Below, one piece after another: positions 24,926 to 34,897 of a DNA stretch of 54,502 bases (within the stretch, counting starts at the first letter, position 1; the number at the start of each line of letters is the position of its first letter). The position numbers were made by a program, and so were the translations under genes. This stretch comes from Fibrobacter sp. (GTDB lineage Bacteria > Fibrobacterota > Chitinivibrionia > Chitinivibrionales > Chitinispirillaceae): the NCBI GenBank assembly GCA_012519985.1, contig JAAYPC010000148.1:1-54502 (forward strand). The letters run 5' to 3'. The notes under the pieces are model-generated. The model was not told where the DNA came from, searched no databases, and saw only the letters and a list, made by a program, of their open reading frames with translations.

Positions 24926-27601
24926 ATGATTAAAAATGTTTTTTTAACTCTGAAATCACCATTTCTACAGAGTATTGTACTTTCTGCTATTGTGACTGGT
25001 TTTATTCTAATATCCAGCACAGAAGCTGCAATCGATGAAACCATGCCAACTAACATTCCGAAGGAGATCCTTGATGACTGGAAAGATCAGGGCGGAACAG
25101 CAGCAGAAATAAAAGCTTCACTTCCTAAAGAATATGCAGATAAGTGCGACGGATCTTTTGAAAGTGCCTGTCACTGGCGACGGGTATACCGAATGAAGCA
25201 GTTTCCTTTCCTGAAAAAAATTCTTTTTGCCAAACATCACAATATCGGAAGTACTGCTATTGGATTCTGGGTTAATATTGGCACTTCAGATATAACTGAT
25301 GCTGCTTTTAAGGCAAGAGGTGCCATCTGTCTGCTCGAGTTCGAAAATTACTATTCACAGTTTAAAGAAATCCTGACCAAGAATGATGCTTGCGTAAAGG
25401 ATCCCTGTATCTCTCTAGATGGCAAAAAGGTCTGTTTTGCAGTCTCTGGTAACGGCAAAGGTACAGGATACAGGCTCTTTGAGATGGAAATCGATAATCC
25501 AAAGTCGCTTAAACAACTTACCTTCAACCCTGCAGGTGTGACTGTGTCAGACTTTGAACCATGTTATCTTCCCAATGGGGATATCATGTTCAGTTCCACA
25601 CGCTGCTTCGGTGTTATCGATTGTGGATGGCAAGCTACCACCAACATGTTTATAATGGACAGCACCGGCAAATATATCCGTCAGGTAGGATTCGATCAGG
25701 TGCATACATTTTATCCGGTTCTCTGTCCGGATGGTACCGTTCTTTACGACCGATGGGAGTACAATGACCGGGACATTTCAAACGTAATGGGATTATTTTC
25801 AATGAATCCTGATGGCTCCCGCCAAACAGAAGTTTTCGGAAACCAGACTACCTGGCCCCAAAACCTGTTTCACAGCCGGCCTGTTCCTGGAAATCCTAAT
25901 TTGTTTTTTGCGATTGCCGGCGGACATCACGGCAATTACTCCGGGGAGGTATGTGTAATTGATAATCATTCAGCTACCAATGGAGCAGAACATGTCAAAA
26001 TGGTCAGCCCACCACGTGAGACGAAATCTCGCGACAGAGATGATTGGGCTTTCGGAGGAGTAATCAGAAATTCTGCACACCCATATCCTCTTAATGAAGA
26101 GTGGTATCTTGTTTCCTACCGTAATGAGACCCAGATAAACAGCCTGTCATATATGAATAACAGTGGCAAATTTAGCATTTACCTGAAGCATGTTGATGGT
26201 AAGAGCCGTGAACTTCTCGCCTGGGGAGATCAGTCTCTTCATACCCCTGTGGTAGTTGCACCCTGGGAAGAGATCTGGGGAACCAAACCTGTTCGGATCG
26301 CAGAACAAGCAAATTACAACGACAGCATGGGTATCTATACCATAAATGATGTCTATCATGGTGCTGGTATGAAAGGTGTCGATAAAAGCAGTGGTGTCGC
26401 AAAATCAATTCGGGTAGTTAAACTCATCTACCGAGTTTCTGGAGCTTGTGATCCAGGTTATGGTGGACAGCTCTCGGGAAGTAAACCATCCGATGTTATT
26501 TTTTCAGCACCAAATATCTGTCCGATCTCTCTTTGGGGCGCATCATGGGATGCAAAAGAGGTCTTGGGTGAAGCAAAAGTTTATGAGGATGGTTCCGCTG
26601 CTTTTAAGGTTCCGGCAAGAACACCAGTCTATTTCCAGGTGCTGGATTCTAATGGGTGCATGATTGCAGGTATGCGCAGTTGGTCAACCCTGATGCCAGG
26701 AGAAAGTTTCCCTTGTTATGGGTGTCATGAAAATAAGAAAGAAGCCCCCCCAGTACCAAAATCTTTCCTTGCCCGAGATGCAGGTGTACAGGAACTTGAT
26801 AAACCACTGGGAATCGAAGGTAAACCGTTCGATTTTATAGAATTCGTCCAACCGATCTTAGATAAACACTGCGTTAGTTGTCATGGTGCTAACCATAAGT
26901 CCGGTTTTGATCTGCGTAGTGACTTGGTGTATAACTCCTCCGCAAAAAAATCCTATGCCCGTTCTTACACTTCATTAATGAAAGGAATTGGCAGTTCACG
27001 CAGCAACAAAGCCATTCATATCGCCTCTATATTCTCTCAACCTCCACAGTTGCCTCCTTACTCTCATGGTGCAGTAAAAAGTGGAATGATCCAAAATGTC
27101 CTCAAAGGCCATCAAGGTGTTAAGCTCAGCGCTAAGGAGATCAAAATCCTGGCCACCTGGATCGATCTTGAAGCACCACATGCTGGAGCCTATGACAGAT
27201 ATATGCAAAAAAGCGATTCCACAAAATATAAGCAACTGGAAGCAACTGCAAAGAAATGGTACGACATTGAAGCTCAAAATCTCAAGGAATTGGCTGCGTT
27301 ACAAAAAACTGCAGCGAAACCTGATAACCAGGGTATAGAAAGAGCTGCTGCTATTGCCCAGCGTTTCAATATCGGATACCAACCGGCAGCACGCGCACTG
27401 GTTCTGAAAAAATCCTTTAAGGGAAAGCTGATAGTGGTAGATCTCAGAGGGAAAGTAGTTTCCAGCTTTAATCTCTCTGATTTGCAAGCCAAAAATAATG
27501 TTACTCTTCCCTTACCAGCCACACTGGGTACAGGAATTTACGTTGCCAGGCTTGAAGGTGTAAATGGTATAGAACAGGCCAGAATTACCATTACAAAATA
27601 A
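24926..27601 (+). CDS. HzsA-like secreted di-heme cytochrome c protein with sorting-type tail
   Basis: An 891-residue exported protein (signal anchor about 1-35, KNVFLTLKSP...VTGFILISSTEAA). The central region (about 160-590) matches the proteins related to the hydrazine synthase alpha subunit: a propeller-like body with SLDGKKVCFAVSGN, SDFEPCYLPNGDIMFSS and VYEDGSAAFKVPARTPVYFQ, then MRSWSTLMPGE. Heme motifs: CYGCH (597-601) and CVSCH (649-653). C-terminal residues about 815-891 are a sorting-type Ig-like tail (GTGIYVARLEGVNGIEQARI). No HzsB/HzsC-like gene is nearby, so hydrazine synthesis is not implied; the wider family is found mainly in Planctomycetota and has no assigned role. A G-rich GGGGGGAG abuts the ATG with only one spacer base, an unusual arrangement. 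Confidence 0.85.
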   Translation: MIKNVFLTLKSPFLQSIVLSAIVTGFILISSTEAAIDETMPTNIPKEILDDWKDQGGTAAEIKASLPKEYADKCDGSFESACHWRRVYRMKQFPFLKKILFAKHHNIGSTAIGFWVNIGTSDITDAAFKARGAICLLEFENYYSQFKEILTKNDACVKDPCISLDGKKVCFAVSGNGKGTGYRLFEMEIDNPKSLKQLTFNPAGVTVSDFEPCYLPNGDIMFSSTRCFGVIDCGWQATTNMFIMDSTGKYIRQVGFDQVHTFYPVLCPDGTVLYDRWEYNDRDISNVMGLFSMNPDGSRQTEVFGNQTTWPQNLFHSRPVPGNPNLFFAIAGGHHGNYSGEVCVIDNHSATNGAEHVKMVSPPRETKSRDRDDWAFGGVIRNSAHPYPLNEEWYLVSYRNETQINSLSYMNNSGKFSIYLKHVDGKSRELLAWGDQSLHTPVVVAPWEEIWGTKPVRIAEQANYNDSMGIYTINDVYHGAGMKGVDKSSGVAKSIRVVKLIYRVSGACDPGYGGQLSGSKPSDVIFSAPNICPISLWGASWDAKEVLGEAKVYEDGSAAFKVPARTPVYFQVLDSNGCMIAGMRSWSTLMPGESFPCYGCHENKKEAPPVPKSFLARDAGVQELDKPLGIEGKPFDFIEFVQPILDKHCVSCHGANHKSGFDLRSDLVYNSSAKKSYARSYTSLMKGIGSSRSNKAIHIASIFSQPPQLPPYSHGAVKSGMIQNVLKGHQGVKLSAKEIKILATWIDLEAPHAGAYDRYMQKSDSTKYKQLEATAKKWYDIEAQNLKELAALQKTAAKPDNQGIERAAAIAQRFNIGYQPAARALVLKKSFKGKLIVVDLRGKVVSSFNLSDLQAKNNVTLPLPATLGTGIYVARLEGVNGIEQARITITK

Positions 27602-27627
27602 TAATCAGTATCATGACTGCTTTTTAC

Positions 27628-27662
27628 AACCAGACTACCATTTGGTAGTCTGGTTTGTGTTA
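27628..27662. terminator. Strong bidirectional terminator between convergent genes
   Basis: AACCAGACTACCA (27628-27640) and TGGTAGTCTGGTT (27643-27655) form a perfect 13-bp inverted repeat with a 2-base spacer. T-rich TTTGTGTT follows on the plus side, and a T5 run precedes it (27621-27625). It separates the HzsA-like gene from the convergent GT41 gene. Confidence 0.8.
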
Positions 27663-27687
27663 AAGTCAATCAGTATCTTGCAGGAGA

Positions 27688-29787
27688 TCACACCGACATC
27701 ACATTCCTGTAACTTTCCTCCAGACATCTTACAAATCCCTGACAATCGCACAGGCTGGAATCAAAAATCTGCTCTCTTAAAGTGGCACGGTATTCAGAAA
27801 GTCTGTCTGTCGAACTGACCAGCTCACGAGTAATATTTATGTAATCTTCTTCAGTATCAGCTATAAATTCTGATAATCCAACCCTGGAAAGAACACTGCT
27901 TACCATACGTCCGGCAAAACGATTCCCTTTCAAAGTAATAATCGGAACTCCCATCTGAAGCGATTCACAGGCAGTTACATGACCACTCCAGGGAAAGGTA
28001 TCCAATGAGACATCTATCCACTGGTAAACTTGCAGATATCCTTGCTCCGGAACCCTGTTCTGAAATGTGACCCTGTTGACATCCACTCCAAACTCAGCGA
28101 ACCAGTGTTTTAAACGCTCGATAACACTGTTAGATAAAGTATTTCTGAAAATCAGAAGCCTGGAACCAGGGACAGCTTTCAATAAATCAGACCATAACCT
28201 TATTACCTGCCTGTTCAAACGCGACGGAGTATGTGTTGATCCGAAAGTTATAAATCCTGAATCTTTACAAGGTAATTTGCCAATTTGAGGAAGATCTGAA
28301 ATTGGCTCATAACAGCAGAACCCATGAGATAAGCGAAGCAGTTTTTCAGTATAGCAGGACTTTTCATCCGGAGGATCGGTGATATCATCCGATATACGGT
28401 AATCCATCGATTGCAGCCCTGTAGTGTTTGGATATCCTATGCCGCTTATCTGAATCGGGGCTGCTCGGAGGGCAAAAACCCCGAGGCGATTCCCTGACAT
28501 ATGCCCAGTACAATCAACAAGGATATCGATTTTATCATCTCTTATCATTTCACATACTTTGCGGTCATCAAGACTTTCAACAGGTCTCCATTGATCCGCC
28601 AGTTCTTTAAGCATGGTAGTTTTCTGGTCATCGTAGATCGTCTGAGAGTATGCAAACACTTGAAATTGTTCTCGATCATGATATCTGAAAAGCGGCAAAA
28701 GGATAGTTGCCGAAGGATGTTTACAAAAATCAGAAGAGAGATAACCAATACGCAATGGTTTTTCTGTTTTTCTTTTAAAAGTGATATTAATCTCAGAACT
28801 GGAGTATCTCCCGCACAGGTTTTTGTGCATAAAAAAAAGCTGCTCATTGCTGCAGGATGGATCGTAGTTGAGGCATAATAGCAGATTATCGATAGCAATA
28901 ATGTTATTAGGATCTTTTTTCAGTATTTCCTCAAAAAATTTAATTGCCAAAGCGATCTCTCCCATAGCAAGAAAGCACTCTCCGTAATTCAGCATAATCG
29001 ATAGATTGCCCGGATCGAATCTTAATGCATTTTTATAACAGATCTCAGCTTCATCAAGCAAACCCCACCTTCGCATGATCATCCCCAGATGATAATGTGC
29101 TTCTACCAGATCCGGTTTTATCCTCAGTGCAGAGCAGAAGTGATCCTTGGCTGCCCCAAGATCATTTTTGAGCATGTAAATATTCCCCAGACATAGATAA
29201 TTCCCTTCGAAATCCGGCTTCAGCATTCTTGCTTTATTCAAATAATCCAGAGCCTCATCGAATCGTTTCAGAATTTTAAGCGCGGCTGCCATATTGAAGT
29301 ATGCAGCAAAGAAATCCGGTTTATTCTTTATTGCCTGCCTGAATGATTCGACCGCATTCTGGAAATCTCCACAAAGCCGGTATGCATTACCCAGCTCAAA
29401 ATGAATCTGGGCCGAATCGGGATTAGATTTAGCAGCATTTTTCAGTGCAGTTATTCCCTTATGAAAATCGTCGTTTTTTAATTGTTCTTTTACCACATGG
29501 GTATTTTCTTGAAACGAAGTCGTCTTCATCAGAGAATCACTCTTTCTATCTATGATTTTTTGAATCAGTTGTATTTTCTTAAGTGCAGTCCATCGAAAAC
29601 GGGTTGTTAAGCAGTGTAATTTAGACTTTTTAATCCGTTTGCGGTGTTCCGGCCCAATCATTTCTGAAGAGCCAGAGAGAATTTGGGAATAGAAAAATTT
29701 AGCAATATCACAAAGACTTACCCTCCCCTTCCAGACTCGCACTATCTGGTATTTTATCTTGAAGGGCAGAATCGGGTCAAGTGACAC
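27688..29787 (-). CDS. TPR protein with GT41 (OGT/SPINDLY-like) glycosyltransferase domain
   Basis: A 699-residue protein. Residues about 95-320 are six or more tetratricopeptide repeats (PDSAQIHFELGNAYRLCGDF, KPDFFAAYFNMAAALKILKR, KPDLVEAHYHLGMIMRRWGL). Residues about 345-699 are the GT41 catalytic region: RIGYLSSDFCKHPSA, ILVDCTGHMSGNRLGVFALR, IQISGIGYPNTTG, FGSTHTPSRLN, VDVSLDTFPWSGHVTACESL and GVPIITLKGNRFAGR. GT41 enzymes add GlcNAc (or other sugars) to Ser/Thr of proteins. The GTG start lacks a visible ribosome-binding site; ATG at 29661 or 29529 are alternatives, so the N-terminal 43-86 residues are uncertain. No flagellin or acceptor gene is adjacent. Confidence 0.9.
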   Translation of the reverse strand: MSLDPILPFKIKYQIVRVWKGRVSLCDIAKFFYSQILSGSSEMIGPEHRKRIKKSKLHCLTTRFRWTALKKIQLIQKIIDRKSDSLMKTTSFQENTHVVKEQLKNDDFHKGITALKNAAKSNPDSAQIHFELGNAYRLCGDFQNAVESFRQAIKNKPDFFAAYFNMAAALKILKRFDEALDYLNKARMLKPDFEGNYLCLGNIYMLKNDLGAAKDHFCSALRIKPDLVEAHYHLGMIMRRWGLLDEAEICYKNALRFDPGNLSIMLNYGECFLAMGEIALAIKFFEEILKKDPNNIIAIDNLLLCLNYDPSCSNEQLFFMHKNLCGRYSSSEINITFKRKTEKPLRIGYLSSDFCKHPSATILLPLFRYHDREQFQVFAYSQTIYDDQKTTMLKELADQWRPVESLDDRKVCEMIRDDKIDILVDCTGHMSGNRLGVFALRAAPIQISGIGYPNTTGLQSMDYRISDDITDPPDEKSCYTEKLLRLSHGFCCYEPISDLPQIGKLPCKDSGFITFGSTHTPSRLNRQVIRLWSDLLKAVPGSRLLIFRNTLSNSVIERLKHWFAEFGVDVNRVTFQNRVPEQGYLQVYQWIDVSLDTFPWSGHVTACESLQMGVPIITLKGNRFAGRMVSSVLSRVGLSEFIADTEEDYINITRELVSSTDRLSEYRATLREQIFDSSLCDCQGFVRCLEESYRNVMSV

Positions 29788-29918
29788 TGTTTTTTTTATT
29801 CATTTTGGATTTAGAAGTTGCTGCAATATTCAAAACATTGTGCAAAAGGTATAATAAAAAAGTATAGTAATAGAAAGCAGCTACTTTGGTAATTTGCTCA
29901 ATAAGGGGACTTTATACA

Positions 29919-31460
29919 ATGTTTACCAACTGTTTATCACATGCCACAGTTTCAAGCCATACGTTTTTTATCCTGTTTTCTATTGCAGCAATTACAGACT
30001 CTTTCTCTCAGTACCGTGATGTACCACTTAACAGCAGCATTACCTCTGTTCAACCGATGACAGGAATAGTACTGTGGACTGACAATCACAAAAACAAAAA
30101 AGATGCGATCTCACTTGAATACTCCTATATGCTTTATAACAGTGTGGTTAAAGAAAAAGGAGTTTATGACTGGTCCTCAGTAGATGCACTGCTGGAGAAA
30201 GTTGCCTCCAGAAGGCATCAGGCTATTTTGCGTTTCAGATTCGTCTACCCGGGTTATAAGACATCGGTTCCCGATTATATAAAAAGTTTAGATGACTACA
30301 ATGAAACCGAAGGTGAAAGTGAAGGTGAAACGACCTGGTTTCCGGACTGGACACATAAGGAGCTGCATGGCTTTACACTGGAATTTTATTCTGAACTTGC
30401 AGAACGATACGATAAAGATCCGCGCATAGCATTTATCCAGACAGGGTTTGGACTCTGGGCTGAATATCATATTTACGATGGCCCTTTCATTCTGGGGAAA
30501 ACATTTCCTTCAAAGGAGTTTCAGGCTGCTTTCTTCAAACATCTGGATACTGTATTTGTCACCACTCCATGGAACATTTCCATTGATGCCGCTGATGAAA
30601 AGTACTCCCCTTTCAAACAGCAGAGTGATCTTAAATCAATATCATTCGGGCTCTTTGATGACTCCTTCATGTGTGAGGATCATAGTGAATACAACAGCAG
30701 ATGCTGGAATTTTTTTGGTCCAAAGAGATATCTATATTCTCCTGCAGGAGGAGAATTCAGCTACTACACTGATTATGATCAGAAACATGTTCTTGATCCA
30801 CAGGGCATCCATGGGGTTAGCTGGGAAAATGCCTGCAAGACATTTCATATAAGCTACATGATCGGAAACGATCAGGTGGATTATCAAACAATGGACAGGA
30901 TAAAAGAAGCGGGAATGGCTGCTGGATACAAATTTCGTATTACCCGGTTCTTGCTTTCAGATGATTCTGCATTGATTGAGGTGAAAAATACCGGCGTTGC
31001 ACCTATTTACTATGATGCCTACGTGGCAGTTGGTGGAATTCGCGCCAGAGAATCGTTAAAACTACTCGAACCTGACTCCTCGATAATATGCAATTTTGCG
31101 ATTAATAAAAATAGCTTGAACCTTACTATCGAATGTGATCATCTGGTACCCGGTCAGCAAATTGAATACGAAGCAAATCTGAAAGAAACCAGTACTGTGA
31201 GGAATACAATTACGCAAAAATCGCAGAAGTTTCCCTCTTCTGGCAGATTATCTCTTTTTCTGCCAGATGGTCGCCTGGTGTATTCCAGAAATATCAGATC
31301 TTTAAACAAGGAGATTTTCTCGATTTTACGCCAGATACACAGCGAGACTCTTGCTGAAGGCATTCTTTTCTACCGGTTCGAAAGTAGAGATCAATATCAT
31401 CATGGACGGGTGCTTTTAACTTTGGACAATCTGAAAAACCGATTATCTTATGCTTATTAG
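29919..31460 (+). CDS. Secreted DUF4832-type putative glycoside hydrolase with sorting-type tail
   Basis: About 513 residues. Start set at the ATG at 29919 (AAGGGG upstream; signal peptide TFFILFSIAAITDSFSQ); the longer frame would need a TTG. Residues about 45-330 look like a TIM-barrel lacking a named catalytic pair: MTGIVLWTDN, YDWSSVDALLEKVASRRHQA, IQTGFGLWAEYHIYDGP and SWENACKTFHISYM, which match DUF4832-containing proteins (related in layout to GH42/GH-A enzymes). The DUF4832 beta-sandwich follows (GYKFRITRFLLSDDSALIEVKNTGVAPIYYDAYVAVGG). The C-terminus has a sorting-type tail (GRLVYSRNIR...EGILFYRFES). Substrate unknown; context suggests polysaccharide. Confidence 0.7.
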   Translation: MFTNCLSHATVSSHTFFILFSIAAITDSFSQYRDVPLNSSITSVQPMTGIVLWTDNHKNKKDAISLEYSYMLYNSVVKEKGVYDWSSVDALLEKVASRRHQAILRFRFVYPGYKTSVPDYIKSLDDYNETEGESEGETTWFPDWTHKELHGFTLEFYSELAERYDKDPRIAFIQTGFGLWAEYHIYDGPFILGKTFPSKEFQAAFFKHLDTVFVTTPWNISIDAADEKYSPFKQQSDLKSISFGLFDDSFMCEDHSEYNSRCWNFFGPKRYLYSPAGGEFSYYTDYDQKHVLDPQGIHGVSWENACKTFHISYMIGNDQVDYQTMDRIKEAGMAAGYKFRITRFLLSDDSALIEVKNTGVAPIYYDAYVAVGGIRARESLKLLEPDSSIICNFAINKNSLNLTIECDHLVPGQQIEYEANLKETSTVRNTITQKSQKFPSSGRLSLFLPDGRLVYSRNIRSLNKEIFSILRQIHSETLAEGILFYRFESRDQYHHGRVLLTLDNLKNRLSYAY

Positions 31461-31670
31461 TAGGAATCCTGATATAAACCCTGCAGGAGTACCAACGCAA
31501 AAGGATTTATGAGAAAGCTGGTGCAAAGTTCAAGTATATGTCCGATTCTATTATTAATAAACAGCTAATACCTGTGTTTGAGTTCGTTTTTCATTAAGAA
31601 CATGATTGACTGTACCGGTAACTAAAAAACTACTTGGCATCGTGTACTGATGAGGGCCATCTGCCGCTTT

Positions 31671-34600
31671 TCAAGCCTGTTTGTCCCTTAATCTCAGGAG
31701 ATGAGCAGGATCGTAAACCGAATTTATTTTGACTGCATAGGGATTTTTCTCTTCTATGTCCAAATCGGTTATATAGTGTACATCCAAAAGGCCCTTTTGA
31801 TTATATCCGGTTTTCAAATAGTTTATTTGTGATAATGCAATACTCCACCCTTCAAGCCACAGATTTAGCTTTTCTTTCTGCTCTTCGGTTCCGTCAAAAT
31901 GGATTAATAAGTCTATATCACTGTTGAGCCGTGCAGTACATGCATTGGTACTGCCAAAAAGATAGATTCCTTTTACACCGAAATATTCCATGTCCATTTG
32001 TTCTGCTATTTGCTCTGCCATAAAATAGCGCCACTTCCACCCCTGGTCATCTTCTGCATGGGTATTTTCTCCTATCTCCGGCATTTCCGTTGTCATGCTT
32101 TCAGTAGTGGTGGGATAATCAAGATAAGCAACGGCTTTCCCCAGGTCAGCATTCATTAGGACAACCAGTTCTCTCCCGTCATGATTATTATCGGTATTAA
32201 TCACCTTGATCACCTTTTCAAGTTGTGAATAATCCGGCAGGACCTTTGATAGCTGGTTTTGATTCCCTGTAAAAAAATTCTCATAGAATACCACATCTTC
32301 ATCTTCGGGATAAAGGGGAAGGTATTTTATATTCTCCTCGACAAGATCCTGGAAAAAATGAGTTCCAAAGGACAGTTCAGGCTGGTGTTTAGATTTTTTT
32401 TGCGCTATTTCGATAAGCATGGATGAATTATTTATCCCCGAGTATGTTACCTGTACGCCTAATTTAATGTCACCACGGCTCCCCCAACGTCCCGGCCCCA
32501 TCAGAATGAAACTTCTTCTCGGCAACAACCGGTTTAATTCACGCACAGCATTAGCGACATTTACCAGGTCCTCATGCTTTTGCAGGTTACCATACTCTTT
32601 TGGGTCTACATAAACGATATGTTTTATGCCAGAAACTTTTCCATTTGAAACATATCGATTTGCAGTAAACACTATGCTCTGATCCGGGATATCCGGAGGA
32701 ATTTCTGCAGGTAAATCGTTTTTACTTCTGCTTTGTGGTCGGCATTGAAGAAGATAGAGGTTCTGCCCGTCACTGGCAAATTCAATATCCACCGGATAAC
32801 CCAATTGTTCCTTCAATAGCGATAACATTTGTTTTACCTGTTCAATAAAAGGGGTTTTCTTTATCAAACCATCAAAAGTGACAACAGTTTCATCGGTCTT
32901 TAAATTTACTGTGTACTTGTTGAAATCTGATACGAAATCGTCTTTCAGAACAGATAATAAATTGCTCAGATGTGGTATTTTATTGCCATACGATTGAAGC
33001 AGCCCGGTAATAGAGATAGATGAAAATCGGTTATTTTCAACATCAATGACATCCATTACCTGTGGAGAATATCTCCTCTTTTCATCAATAGTCTGATTAA
33101 CAGGAAGATCAGGTTGACCAAGGGAGATCAAAACAGGGAAATCGTCGCCAACTCTGTCTACTGCACGTGTACCAAGCCCCATTACAATGCGTACGAGCCC
33201 ATCTTCCCTTTTAACCCGTGGTGACCATCTCAATTCATTATTGCTGAAAGCTACACCTGCATATAGAGGGAAGTAAAATGGCCCCACTCTTGTCCCTACC
33301 ACTTCCTGTACCATTACTCCCATCTGCTCGGCACAATCTAACAGATTTCTTTCTTTTCTATATTGAATGGAATCCGGGTTGAACATTGAAGCCAGGACTT
33401 CAAGTATCCCATTTACAAGACTGTTAAACCGTTCTGTCTTACTTCCTGTATTAGTTAAGAAAAGGCTTTTATATTTGCCCGAGAATGCAGAGTCAATCTG
33501 ATCTTCAAGTAAACTTGAAGACCTGATTATCAGTGGTTTTCCTTCGCACTGATCGATTATCTGGTGAAGTTCGTTCATTACATAAGGGGAGAGATGCGAA
33601 TTTTTAATTGTCTGCACCACCTTGGGATAGTTAATCCTGATTTCAAGTATGTCACGATATTTATATTCATTTAATTCATCAAGATTATTATCACGCATTA
33701 AATTGAGTAATTCATCAGAAGAGATATACCAGGTTTTGGGGATCTTGATGTTTCTTAGTACCGGGTTATTTTCAGTATGTTTTTTAATTATCTGGTAGGC
33801 AATAAAAAAGCCGGTTGCTTTACCGCCAACTTTTCCTGTACTATGCGGAGAACATATAAAAGTATCCAGCAATTCACAAAAATCTTCAACAGAAACAAAT
33901 TCCTTTATCTTATGAATCATTTTGGGATTGTCTGTTAAAAAACGGCGTATCAGCTCTACAATCAACCATCTCTGTGTAGCAGCACTGATCATTCCATTTG
34001 CTTTAACAGCTTTCAGATACTGTGACAGAGCTTTGGATATTTCTCTGACATCTGAATCTTTTTTATCTACAAATTTTATCAACTCATAAGTTTTACCCTG
34101 GTAAATCCACAAGTTTACGTAATAAAATATCTGGGAATCTTCCAGAAATGTCCTAGCAGCCTCAAACAATGTGTTGCTCAATTTGACAACATCCACAGCG
34201 GGTAAATTTTCCAGAGGGAAATTGATCTCCCCCCTGAACTCGTATTCTGACCAGTTCATCTCTTTAAAGATGTCATCAACCAGTTTCTGGTTATTTTTAG
34301 CACAAAAGGCAAGCATCTGCTCACATACATGCAGCAGCATTGAATGATCGGTATTCTGAAGCAATTCTATGATTGTTTCCCAGTTGTTTTTTGACATCCC
34401 CAAGGCAACAAACTGTCTTTGAAAGATGTTTTGTGCAATTTTTGCTGCAATAGCATTCAATAATTTGGTTTCCTGAATCAAAAAAGCGGACTCACCCGTA
34501 TAGGCAATACCACAGGGATAGGCTGCTTTTATATACCCCCTTATTTTGTCATTGACTATAATATCTGCCCTTATTTCATGACCATCATGCAACTGATTCT

Positions 34601-34808
34601 TTTTTGAATAAATTTTATTATCCAGGCAAACCGTTACCACGCATGCATCTACATAACGAAATCCTGAGGTGGTGACATCTGCTACCTCGAGCAACATATC
34701 CGATATAGACTCTTTTGTCAGTGCTTTATCTATCTGATAAAGGCACTCCAGTTCTTTTGCCCGTTCTGCCAGCATTTCAAAGGAAATATTCTTATACTTT
34801 CCTTCCAT
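31671..34808 (-). CDS. GAF-like / PPDK_N ATP-grasp / nucleotidyltransferase fusion
   Basis: A 1045-residue protein. Residues about 1-120 look like a GAF-type sensor (ELECLYQIDKALTKESISDML, YVDACVVTVCLD). Residues about 325-725 are a PEP/pyruvate-binding (PPDK_N) ATP-grasp domain: GKVGGKATGFFIAYQII, PLIIRSSSLLEDQIDSAFSG, and VDIEFASDGQNLYLLQCRPQ. No swivelling His domain or PEP-TIM barrel follows, so PEP synthesis is unlikely. Residues about 735-935 are not recognised. Residues about 944-1045 are a minimal nucleotidyltransferase: GSTNACTARLNSDIDLLIHF (GS, D964, D966) with a third Asp in LLDVHY (D1009). GAGG is 8 bases before the ATG. It lies downstream of gdhA, suggesting a covalent or signalling modification role (inference). 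Confidence 0.8.
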   Translation of the reverse strand: MEGKYKNISFEMLAERAKELECLYQIDKALTKESISDMLLEVADVTTSGFRYVDACVVTVCLDNKIYSKKNQLHDGHEIRADIIVNDKIRGYIKAAYPCGIAYTGESAFLIQETKLLNAIAAKIAQNIFQRQFVALGMSKNNWETIIELLQNTDHSMLLHVCEQMLAFCAKNNQKLVDDIFKEMNWSEYEFRGEINFPLENLPAVDVVKLSNTLFEAARTFLEDSQIFYYVNLWIYQGKTYELIKFVDKKDSDVREISKALSQYLKAVKANGMISAATQRWLIVELIRRFLTDNPKMIHKIKEFVSVEDFCELLDTFICSPHSTGKVGGKATGFFIAYQIIKKHTENNPVLRNIKIPKTWYISSDELLNLMRDNNLDELNEYKYRDILEIRINYPKVVQTIKNSHLSPYVMNELHQIIDQCEGKPLIIRSSSLLEDQIDSAFSGKYKSLFLTNTGSKTERFNSLVNGILEVLASMFNPDSIQYRKERNLLDCAEQMGVMVQEVVGTRVGPFYFPLYAGVAFSNNELRWSPRVKREDGLVRIVMGLGTRAVDRVGDDFPVLISLGQPDLPVNQTIDEKRRYSPQVMDVIDVENNRFSSISITGLLQSYGNKIPHLSNLLSVLKDDFVSDFNKYTVNLKTDETVVTFDGLIKKTPFIEQVKQMLSLLKEQLGYPVDIEFASDGQNLYLLQCRPQSRSKNDLPAEIPPDIPDQSIVFTANRYVSNGKVSGIKHIVYVDPKEYGNLQKHEDLVNVANAVRELNRLLPRRSFILMGPGRWGSRGDIKLGVQVTYSGINNSSMLIEIAQKKSKHQPELSFGTHFFQDLVEENIKYLPLYPEDEDVVFYENFFTGNQNQLSKVLPDYSQLEKVIKVINTDNNHDGRELVVLMNADLGKAVAYLDYPTTTESMTTEMPEIGENTHAEDDQGWKWRYFMAEQIAEQMDMEYFGVKGIYLFGSTNACTARLNSDIDLLIHFDGTEEQKEKLNLWLEGWSIALSQINYLKTGYNQKGLLDVHYITDLDIEEKNPYAVKINSVYDPAHLLRLRDKQA

Positions 34809-34845
34809 TTGTCACACCTCTTTTAAATTTCCAGGCTGTTTCTTA

Positions 34846-34870
34846 TGGGGCAAGAATAAGCCTTGCCCCA
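34846..34870 (-). terminator. Hairpin between gdhA and the PPDK_N gene
   Basis: TGGGGCAAG (34846-34854) and CTTGCCCCA (34862-34870), 9-bp GC-rich perfect stem with a 7-base loop. No T tract follows on the minus strand (TAAGAAAC), so a processing or attenuation structure is as likely as a terminator. Confidence 0.5.
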
Positions 34871-34897
34871 ACCGGGAAACAACCTTTAATGTTTATT

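Noticed and set aside
24926-27601. Hydrazine synthesis (anammox-type) locus
   Set aside because: Only the alpha-like protein is seen; no HzsB/HzsC or hydrazine dehydrogenase gene, and the context is polysaccharide degradation.
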